From NCBI GenBank assembly GCA_934717805.1, contig CAKUZG010000018.1:1-11795 (forward strand): 11,795 nucleotides of DNA, given 5' to 3'. The DNA is from an uncultured Candidatus Saccharibacteria bacterium (GTDB taxonomy: Bacteria; Patescibacteriota; Saccharimonadia; Saccharimonadales; Saccharimonadaceae). Within the stretch, counting starts at the first letter, position 1, and the number at the start of each line of letters is the position of its first letter. This document shows, one piece after another, positions 7,009-11,795 of this stretch. A program made the position numbers and the translations under genes. The notes under the pieces are model-generated. The model saw only the letters and a list, made by a program, of their open reading frames with translations. It ran no database searches and was not told the origin of the DNA.

Positions 7009-7347
7009 ATGCTAGCAATCAGATTACAGCGATTAGGTCGCAAAGGTTATCCTGTTTATCGCGTAGCGGTTCAGGAAGCGCATCGGCATCCGTCGAGTGG
7101 GCGCGTAGTTAGCTATGTTGGTTCATATAACCCACATACGAAAGAAGCTAAAATCGAAAAAGAATTAGCTGAAAAATATCTTTATAATGGTGCTCAACCA
7201 ACTCCACGAGTTGTAAAACTTTTGGAGGAAGCAGGAATTAAAATGCCAAAATGGGTTAAAAAACCTGCACAAAAAACTCGTGCGATTAAAAATGTTGAAA
7301 AACTTCGCCGTAACCAACCAAAAGAAGAAGTTTCAGAAGAAGCTTAA
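7009..7347 (+). CDS. rpsP: Ribosomal protein bS16
   Basis: Small-subunit protein that binds 16S rRNA early in assembly. The 112-residue product begins MLAIRLQRLGRKGYPVYRVAV and continues with the conserved region around SGRVVSYVGSYNP, then the helical ELAEKYLYNGAQPTPRVVKLLEEAGI block. After about residue 85 a Lys/Glu-rich tail extends it, as in many bS16 proteins. AAGGG (6993-6997) lies about eleven bases before the ATG, a rather long spacing. In many bacteria rpsP is followed by rimM and trmD; here it is a single-gene unit with its own promoter and a strong terminator, and those partners are absent from the window. Confidence 0.97.
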   Translation: MLAIRLQRLGRKGYPVYRVAVQEAHRHPSSGRVVSYVGSYNPHTKEAKIEKELAEKYLYNGAQPTPRVVKLLEEAGIKMPKWVKKPAQKTRAIKNVEKLRRNQPKEEVSEEA

Positions 7348-7353
7348 AACTAA

Positions 7354-7391
7354 AAAATCACTTTTCATTTCGAAAGGTGATTTTATTTTTT
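7354..7391 (+). terminator. Terminator of rpsP
   Basis: A 13-bp stem with one G-U pair, arms 7354-7366 and 7372-7384 (core ATCAC/GTGAT), loop ATTTC, followed by TTTT-A-TTTTTT. A copy of the TTTCGAAA palindrome spans the loop and the start of the 3' arm. Confidence 0.9.
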
Positions 7392-7399
7392 GATAAAAG

Positions 7400-7423
7400 A
7401 AAAAGTCAGCAAATTTTGCCGAC
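7400..7423 (-). terminator. Terminator of the 92-aa gene
   Basis: On the minus strand GTCGGCAAA and TTTGCTGAC (7423-7405) can pair around a tiny centre (in practice a 7-bp stem with a 5-base loop, one G-U), followed by TTTTT then CTTTT. The hairpin starts directly after the gene's TAG. Confidence 0.85.
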
Positions 7424-7702
7424 CTAGTTGTTAGAGCGATCAATCTTGATGGTTGTTTTGTCACCATCTTTATATGTATTATAGCTAATATCTAAGTCTT
7501 CTAATACATTCATGTAGTTAGATAAATCTTTATTGTCTATCGAAAACTCATCTCCTTTTTTGATAATTTCTCCTTTAATTTTATCTTTAGGCTTCATATC
7601 AAGATACAACATAGAGCCTAAGGTAGATGAGAATAATGATAGTATTAAAAAGAACCTTAAACACCCGCCAAACATACTGTTGTTATCGCTATTTTTAATC
7701 AT
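7424..7702 (-). CDS. Small one-TM unknown protein (92 aa)
   Basis: Not recognised. A short polar N-terminus with one cysteine (C14) leads into a hydrophobic segment at about 17-34 (FFLILSLFSSTLGSMLYL), then a hydrophilic Lys/Asp-rich domain of about 55 residues that ends in a likely beta strand (KTTIKI). One membrane helix or an uncleaved signal anchor is the simplest reading. The C14 is at the wrong side of the hydrophobic stretch for a standard lipobox, so a lipoprotein is unlikely. The ATG at 7702 is preferred over the GTG at 7741 because AGAGGT (7714-7709) lies six bases before it and the GTG would fall inside the promoter. It is a single gene with its own promoter and terminator, divergent from the phosphorylase gene. 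Overall layout resembles the 118-residue gene but I see no convincing sequence match. Confidence 0.75.
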   Translation of the reverse strand: MIKNSDNNSMFGGCLRFFLILSLFSSTLGSMLYLDMKPKDKIKGEIIKKGDEFSIDNKDLSNYMNVLEDLDISYNTYKDGDKTTIKIDRSNN

Positions 7703-7731
7703 AAAAGTACCTCTAAAAGTAGAATATATAA

Positions 7732-7760
7732 ATAATAACACTTTTGATTTATTTTGTCAA
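7732..7760 (-). promoter_or_regulatory. Promoter of the 92-aa gene
   Basis: On the minus strand a perfect TTGACA (7760-7755), 17-base spacer and TATTAT (7737-7732). The predicted start is about 7725, leaving a leader of about 22 bases with AGAGGT. Confidence 0.85.
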
Positions 7761-7762
7761 GT

Positions 7763-7793
7763 ATTTGCTAAAAATCTTAAAATTTGCTAAAAT
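7763..7793 (+). promoter_or_regulatory. Phosphorylase promoter with tandem ATTTGCTAAAA repeat
   Basis: The 11-mer ATTTGCTAAAA occurs at 7763-7773 and again at 7782-7792, 19 bases apart. The downstream copy supplies an extended -10 (TGC-TAAAAT, -10 at 7788-7793) and the upstream copy a weak -35 (TTGCTA, 7765-7770) at 17-base spacing. The repeat could also be a binding site for a regulator. Confidence 0.65.
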
Positions 7794-7825
7794 ATAAACA
7801 TAAAGATAATGTAAAAAAGGAAAAA

Positions 7826-9583
7826 ATGGTGGGAAGTTATTTCGAAAAAATAAATAAAAGCTATAAAAAGCAGAACATCGAAGATGTTGCCGAATTTTAT
7901 ACGGCAATTAATCGTGAAAATTTAACCAAAAAACTTTCATCGGATCGTCCATACGTTTATTTTACAATGGAAGTTTATGATAAGAGTAATGGTATTAAAG
8001 GTGGCGGTGGCTTAGGTGTTTTGGCAGCGGATACGCGACGTGTTGCTGAGAAGCTTGAGATTCCGTTTGTTTGTATAACACCGTTTTATCGACAGGAATT
8101 ACATCAGTCGATTTATAATCTTGATCAAAGAGAAGAATTTATTTCAGTTAATCCGGAAGATTTTGGTTTTGAGTATCTTGATGATGTTGAGATTTATACT
8201 AAAAATATGCCACCAGCACGATTGAATATTTTTCAAAAAATTCTTGGAACAACGCGTTTTTTGACTATGGGCGAAAGTAACTTTGGCGAGCTTTATGCTG
8301 GTGATGGATCGGGTGATCACCGATTATATCAAGAAGTTTCACTTGGTTTTGGTGGATACAAAGCATTAAAAATGGTTGGTTTAAAACCATCAGTTATACA
8401 GCTAAATGAAACTGCTACTATTTTTGCCGCAGTCGCTCGACTTGATGAGCTTGTTCGGAACGGTATGAATCTTTACGAAGCGATCGTTTATGTTCGAAAG
8501 CACACACTTTATACGAATCACACTTTGGTTCAGGCTGCTGAAAGTGAATTTTTCTATGATCAGTTTGAAAGAATCGTGATGCCGAATATAGAATCTTCTG
8601 CGTTAAAAACATGGATTTCAGGATTATTTAGAGATGGAAAATTGAAACTTTCAACGCTTACAATCGAATTGGCTGAAGCGAAAAACGGTGTTTCGAGATT
8701 ACACGCTAATGTTGCAGATTATCGAGATATAAATGGTGATAAGGTTAAATTTAAAGCTGTCACTAACGGTATTGATTTACCAACTTGGGTTTTACCTGAA
8801 ATTCTAGAAGATTTTCGAAAGAAGGATATTTTTGATAAATTTGACTTACCAACAGAAAACTACAAAGAAAACTTATCCAAAATTTCTTCAGTGGATATTC
8901 GGAATTTTCGAAAACTTGGGCGCAAGAAGCTGAATGAAATTTTGTTACATCGAAAAGATCAATATGGTCATGTAGTACAAATTCCTGAAGATGCGATGCT
9001 TTTTGATTTTAAACGGCGTTTTGTATCTTATAAGCGTCCATGGATGCCTTTCGAAAATATGGAGGAGCTTCGACGAATTCTAAGAAATAATAATGCACAC
9101 TATATTTTGGCCGGCAAAGTTCACCAGGGTGATGTAAAAATGCGAGCAACTTTAAACTCGGTGCTTTCGAAAATTGAATCTGATGATTTTTTGAGGGAAA
9201 GAGTGCATTTTATTCAAGATTATGATGAAGAGTTGGGCTTAGCTTTAGCGGTAGGTTCAGACGTGGCGATAAATGTACCGATCGTTGGCCTTGAGGCTTG
9301 CGGTACGTCATTTATGAAGGATTTGGCAAATTTGAAGATGTTAATTTCAACCGCAGATGGTGGGGTTGCGGATATTTCGCCAACACCGTGTTTAGAAGTT
9401 AGCGGTGTGAATTATGATGAAGAAGTAAAAAACTTATATCTTCAAATGGATCGTGCAGGGCAAATTTTTAAAGATGATTATTTGCTTGAAAAACAGATTC
9501 GAAAGCAATTAAAAGGTTATATTCCTGTGATTTCTGGTTCTCGAATGATGAAAGATTATCTAAGGCTAATTTTTGGAAAATAA
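7826..9583 (+). CDS. Divergent GT35 alpha-glucan phosphorylase-like protein
   Basis: Family GT35 enzymes release glucose-1-phosphate from glycogen-like glucans using pyridoxal phosphate. Matches along the 585 residues include YFTMEV near the N-terminus, GGGGLGVLAADTRR, GDHRLYQEVSLGFGGYKALKMVG, VTNGIDLPTWV, RFVSYKRP (398-405, giving R398 and K403 as phosphate-site candidates), AGKVHQGD, and EACGTSFMK, whose K498 is the expected PLP lysine. Length suits the short phosphorylase type. Departures: the NExH motif near the glucose site is NETA, and the region after K498 differs from the usual NG-L-LS-DG pattern, so activity or substrate may have changed. The ATG at 7826 is chosen because AAGGA (7817-7821) precedes it; the earlier TTG (7784) overlaps the promoter. 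A monocistronic unit with a strong terminator. No glycogen synthase or branching enzyme is nearby. Confidence 0.85.
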   Translation: MVGSYFEKINKSYKKQNIEDVAEFYTAINRENLTKKLSSDRPYVYFTMEVYDKSNGIKGGGGLGVLAADTRRVAEKLEIPFVCITPFYRQELHQSIYNLDQREEFISVNPEDFGFEYLDDVEIYTKNMPPARLNIFQKILGTTRFLTMGESNFGELYAGDGSGDHRLYQEVSLGFGGYKALKMVGLKPSVIQLNETATIFAAVARLDELVRNGMNLYEAIVYVRKHTLYTNHTLVQAAESEFFYDQFERIVMPNIESSALKTWISGLFRDGKLKLSTLTIELAEAKNGVSRLHANVADYRDINGDKVKFKAVTNGIDLPTWVLPEILEDFRKKDIFDKFDLPTENYKENLSKISSVDIRNFRKLGRKKLNEILLHRKDQYGHVVQIPEDAMLFDFKRRFVSYKRPWMPFENMEELRRILRNNNAHYILAGKVHQGDVKMRATLNSVLSKIESDDFLRERVHFIQDYDEELGLALAVGSDVAINVPIVGLEACGTSFMKDLANLKMLISTADGGVADISPTPCLEVSGVNYDEEVKNLYLQMDRAGQIFKDDYLLEKQIRKQLKGYIPVISGSRMMKDYLRLIFGK

Positions 9584-9596
9584 ATTTTGATAGTTT

Positions 9597-9621
9597 AAAA
9601 CCCGCATCTAGCGGGTTTTTT
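9597..9621. terminator. Terminator of the phosphorylase gene, probably bidirectional
   Basis: Perfect 9-bp stem, arms 9597-9605 and 9611-9619 (core CCCGC/GCGGG), 5-base loop, six T at 9616-9621. The stop codon of the convergent gene (9620-9622) overlaps its edge; on that strand the T run is only four. Confidence 0.9.
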
Positions 9622-9922
9622 AGCTCATGAGTTTTTTGTATTTTGATAACTCACATGAGTATATATATCTCAAGGGTTCTTCTTTTGAAATTTTTGAAAT
9701 TCTTGAGAAAATAATTTTACTGGAAGTAGTTGGTGTTGTTTCACTACCGGTAGCTTTTATAACTGTGTTACCAGTAAAAAAGCTAATCTTGTCTACTTTA
9801 ACATAAGTGCTATGCACTTCACTTATTGTAGCTACAGCGATACAGCAGTTTCCTACATAATTCTTTGAATATAGAATCTGTATGATATCACCAACAGCAA
9901 AGTTGCTTGTAATATTGCCCAT
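9620..9922 (-). CDS. Small unknown protein (100 aa), probably soluble
   Basis: Not recognised. The 100-residue product has no membrane segment or signal peptide. Residues about 8-55 alternate hydrophobic and polar (VGDIIQILY, CIAVATISEV, TYVKVDKISFF), suggesting a small beta barrel; the middle is Thr/Ser-rich (about 55-68) and the C-terminus basic (about 69-100). The GDIIQIL opening recalls SH3-like barrels, but this is only a fold impression. AGGAGT (9933-9928) lies five bases before the ATG and a consensus promoter lies upstream, so the start is well supported. It is a lone gene, convergent with the phosphorylase gene and divergent from lysS. Unlike the other three minus-strand small genes it lacks an N-terminal hydrophobic helix. 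Confidence 0.75.
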   Translation of the reverse strand: MGNITSNFAVGDIIQILYSKNYVGNCCIAVATISEVHSTYVKVDKISFFTGNTVIKATGSETTPTTSSKIIFSRISKISKEEPLRYIYSCELSKYKKLMS

Positions 9923-9966
9923 ATTACACTCCTAGATTTTAAGTCTCTCGACTATAGGATTTTCAT

Positions 9967-9995
9967 ATAATACCATTATTCTGTGAAAAAGTCAA
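9967..9995 (-). promoter_or_regulatory. Strong promoter of the 100-aa gene
   Basis: On the minus strand TTGACT (9995-9990), 17-base spacer, TATTAT (9972-9967). The region TTGACTTTTT...ATGGTAT closely matches the promoter at 6896-6924. The predicted leader is about 38 bases. Confidence 0.85.
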
Positions 9996-10010
9996 TATAT
10001 TCTTAAAGAA

Positions 10011-10040
10011 TTAGCAAAAAAGCAGAAAATGTGCTAAAAT
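10011..10040 (+). promoter_or_regulatory. Probable lysS promoter with inverted repeat
   Basis: An extended -10 (TGC-TAAAAT, -10 at 10035-10040) lies ten bases before the lysS ATG, so the mRNA would have a leader of about 3-4 bases. TTAGCA (10011-10016) is a weak -35 at 18 bases. TTAGCA and TGCTAA (10032-10037) form an inverted repeat across the promoter, a possible operator. Confidence 0.55.
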
Positions 10041-10050
10041 ATATTTAATT

Positions 10051-11562
10051 ATGGCTACAATGAAAGAATTACGCGAAGAGCGACTACGAAAATTAGAAGA
10101 AATTAAAGGTCTTGGGCTAAACCCATATCCTGCAAAAACAGAAAGAACGGCAATGGCTGGCGAGATTGTTGCTAATTTTGAAGATATGGAAGGCCAAGAA
10201 GTGAAAATTGCTGGGCGAATTGCCGGTATTCGAAAATTTGGTAAAATCGCCTTTATTGTTTTGCGCGACTTTTCAGGAAAAATCCAGCTATTTATTACCG
10301 CACAAAATCTAGCTGAAACTTCAAAAGAGAAAAACTTAATAGGTTTAAAAAATTTGAATTTGCTTGATATTGGTGATTTTGTTCAAGCTAATGGAAAAGT
10401 AATTCGTTCAAAAACTGGCGAGATTTCAATTGAAACATATGAGCTAAAACTTCTTTCGAAATCGTTGCGACCAATGCCGACAAAACAAGATGGTTTCACT
10501 AATAAGGAAGAACGTTTTCGAAGACGATATGTAGATATGAACGTGAACCTTGACGTTCGTGATCGTTTTGTGCGTCGTTCGAAATTCTGGAAAGCAACAC
10601 GAGATTTTTTGAATAGCCGAGGTTTTCTTGAAATTAATATTCCTGTTCTTGAACACACTACTGGTGGTGCAGATGCGAATCCGTTTGTTACACACATGGA
10701 TGCGCTAGATAACGCACAGTTCTACCTTCGAATTAGCCACGAACTTCCTTTGAAGCGTTTGCTTGGTGCTGGTTTCGAAAAGGTTTATGACCTTGGTCCG
10801 CGTTTTCGAAATGAGAATTACTCCGATGAGCATCTACCTGAACATATTGCTATGGAATGGTATGCGGCTTATTGGGATTGGCGAGATGGTTTGAAGTTCC
10901 AAGAAGAAATGTTCAAATATGTTCTAGAGCAGACTTTTGGCACTTTGCAATTTAAGCTTGGTAAATTTGATGTGGATCTTTCGAAAAAATGGGAAGAATG
11001 GGATTATGCTGAAACTATTGAAAAACGATACGGTTTAAACCCATACACTTGTTCACTTGAAGAGGTTAAAGCTGCTTTAAAAGCCAATAATTTAGAAGTT
11101 GAGCAAACTGAAAATAAAGCACGCGGAATTGACAAGCTTTGGAAAAATATTCGAAAAGATGTGACGGGACCAATTTGGTTGGTTAATACTCCAACATTCA
11201 TCTCTCCACTTGCGAAAACTCATCCAAATTCTCCGGAGATGACACAGCGTGCACAGGTTGTGATTGCTGGTTCTGAGCTCTGTAATTTATTTAGTGAGTT
11301 AAATGATCCAATTGATCAGCTAAATCGTTTTGTTGAGCAACAGAAAATGCGAGACAGTGGTGATGAAGAAGCTATGATGTTAGATATAGATTATGTCGAA
11401 ATGCTTGAATATGGAATGCCACCTGCTTGTGGAATGGGCTACTCTGAACGAGTCTTTTGGATTTTTGAAGGTGTTACAGCTCGTGAAGGTGTACCGTTCC
11501 CTCAATTAAAGCATGAGGTTTCAGAAACTACGAAAGATATTTATCCAGGATTAAATATTTAA
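10051..11562 (+). CDS. lysS: Lysyl-tRNA synthetase, class II
   Basis: Charges tRNA(Lys) with lysine in the cytoplasm. At 503 residues it has the usual bacterial length. The N-terminal OB-fold anticodon domain spans about 50-140 (VKIAGRIAGIRKFGKIAFIVL is its first part). The class II core follows: motif 1 around the FLEINIPVLEHTTGGADANPF region, motif 2 at RFRNE (251-255) continuing to HIAMEWYAAY, and motif 3 at GMGYSER (461-467), where the usual aspartate of the GxGxDR pattern is glutamate (E466). The end AREGVPFPQ...YPGLNI follows motif 3 after a short extension. The ATG at 10051 is ten bases from the -10 and lacks a ribosome binding site, so translation is probably leaderless; a second ATG at 10060 is an alternative start. 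A hairpin terminator follows. Confidence 0.95.
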   Translation: MATMKELREERLRKLEEIKGLGLNPYPAKTERTAMAGEIVANFEDMEGQEVKIAGRIAGIRKFGKIAFIVLRDFSGKIQLFITAQNLAETSKEKNLIGLKNLNLLDIGDFVQANGKVIRSKTGEISIETYELKLLSKSLRPMPTKQDGFTNKEERFRRRYVDMNVNLDVRDRFVRRSKFWKATRDFLNSRGFLEINIPVLEHTTGGADANPFVTHMDALDNAQFYLRISHELPLKRLLGAGFEKVYDLGPRFRNENYSDEHLPEHIAMEWYAAYWDWRDGLKFQEEMFKYVLEQTFGTLQFKLGKFDVDLSKKWEEWDYAETIEKRYGLNPYTCSLEEVKAALKANNLEVEQTENKARGIDKLWKNIRKDVTGPIWLVNTPTFISPLAKTHPNSPEMTQRAQVVIAGSELCNLFSELNDPIDQLNRFVEQQKMRDSGDEEAMMLDIDYVEMLEYGMPPACGMGYSERVFWIFEGVTAREGVPFPQLKHEVSETTKDIYPGLNI

Positions 11563-11581
11563 GAAATAATTTATAGCTAAT

Positions 11582-11617
11582 AATAGGTTGAGTGTAGGCT
11601 TGACCTATTTATTTTTT
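11582..11617 (+). terminator. Terminator of lysS
   Basis: Arms 11582-11593 and 11598-11609 pair over 12 bp including three G-U pairs (core AATAGGT/ACCTATT), loop GTAG, followed by TTT-A-TTTTTT. It insulates lysS from the rRNA promoter. Confidence 0.8.
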
Positions 11618-11646
11618 AATAAAAATAAAAAAGTAAGAAAAAAGTG

Positions 11647-11675
11647 TTGACAATATTTAAAAAATTAGGTAAAAT
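11647..11675 (+). promoter_or_regulatory. Promoter of the rRNA operon
   Basis: A perfect TTGACA (11647-11652), 17-base spacer and TAAAAT (11670-11675), with A/T-rich tracts directly upstream that could act as an UP element. The predicted start is about 11682, about 105 bases before the likely 16S 5' end. Confidence 0.88.
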
Positions 11676-11719
11676 AGTAAAGCGTTAAACAGAAATGAGT
11701 GAATGGAGTTTAGCGAACA

Positions 11720-11732
11720 CTTTAACAATTTA
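11720..11732 (+). promoter_or_regulatory. boxA antitermination site in the rRNA leader
   Basis: CTTTAACAATTTA is the core and downstream flank of the E. coli rrn leader boxA (TGCTCTTTAACAATTTA), at the expected place between promoter and 16S. In the RNA it would be bound by NusB and S10, and nusB is in this window. An ACAAT/ATTGT inverted repeat overlaps its end. Confidence 0.8.
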
Positions 11733-11765
11733 ATTGTGCAAATTTATCGTCAGTCTATTTTATAG

Positions 11766-11782
11766 ATTATCAATTTGATAAT
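11766..11782 (+). repeat. Short inverted repeat just before 16S rRNA
   Basis: ATTATCAA and TTGATAAT form a 17-base perfect palindrome (6-bp stem with a 5-base loop in RNA). No T run beyond a short CTTTTT, and its place in the leader argues for a precursor-rRNA structure rather than a terminator. Confidence 0.6.
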
Positions 11783-11785
11783 TCT

Positions 11786-11795
11786 TTTTATGGAG
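11786..11795 (+). rRNA. rrs: Start of 16S rRNA, cut by the window end
   Basis: The last ten bases TTTTATGGAG resemble the 5' end of bacterial 16S rRNA just before AGTTTGATC, and the preceding promoter and boxA fit an rRNA operon. Only a few bases are present, so the assignment rests on context. Confidence 0.6.

Noticed and set aside
7703..7741. GTG start for the 92-aa gene
   Set aside because: It falls in the promoter (-10 at 7732-7737), upstream of the predicted transcription start.
7533..7790. Plus-strand open frame opposite the 92-aa gene
   Set aside because: No ribosome binding site or promoter, and it runs through the divergent promoter region into the phosphorylase -10.
7784..7825. 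TTG start 14 codons upstream for the phosphorylase
   Set aside because: It overlaps the -10 box, lacks a ribosome binding site, and the ATG at 7826 follows AAGGA.
11766..11795. Palindrome before 16S as a terminator
   Set aside because: It sits between the rRNA promoter/boxA and the 16S start, and its short CTTTTT tail would stop the operon it leads.
1..11795. CRISPR array, insertion sequence, prophage or tRNA gene
   Set aside because: No regularly spaced repeats, transposase or integrase motifs, or cloverleaf with TTCGA T-arm plus CCA-side pairing was found; TTCGAA copies are dispersed and lack tRNA context.

Overview
The window is AT-rich (about one third G+C by eye) and densely packed with housekeeping genes. 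It reads with the standard stop codons: TGA ends one gene, and none is needed as a sense codon in the long genes. A short bL32 with no zinc ribbon, a LysRS with an unusual motif 3, very tight gene spacing and lone small membrane-protein genes together suggest a reduced-genome Patescibacteria/CPR bacterium. Saccharibacteria (TM7) is my best guess; this is inference from protein character, not a database match.

Layout, left to right. leuS (+) meets a small membrane-anchored unknown gene (-) at a shared terminator. Divergent promoters follow, leading into rpmF (bL32) and then the overlapping set nusB - Nudix hydrolase - rnc. A retropepsin-like protease gene (rimB-like) and rimK come next, overlapping by one base at a run of eight G. 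rimK converges on a second small one-TM unknown gene (-). rpsP (S16) and a third small one-TM gene (-) follow, each with its own terminator. A divergent GT35 alpha-glucan phosphorylase converges on a fourth small unknown gene (-). lysS comes last, then a strong rRNA promoter, a boxA-containing leader and the first bases of what is probably 16S rRNA, cut by the window end.

Most genes serve translation and rRNA production: two tRNA synthetases, two ribosomal proteins, NusB (binds rRNA boxA), RNase III (processes pre-rRNA) and RimK (adds glutamates to ribosomal protein S6 in E. coli). The NusB gene and a boxA it could act on are both in this window. The phosphorylase is the only clear carbon-metabolism gene.

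I see no CRISPR array, transposon, prophage or tRNA, and no convincing new multi-gene system. The signals most worth a second look are the G8 tract that could fuse RimB and RimK by a -1 shift, the strong excess of the palindrome TTTCGAAA in all reading frames, the four isolated minus-strand small genes with strong promoters of common design, and the apparently leaderless tRNA synthetase genes.
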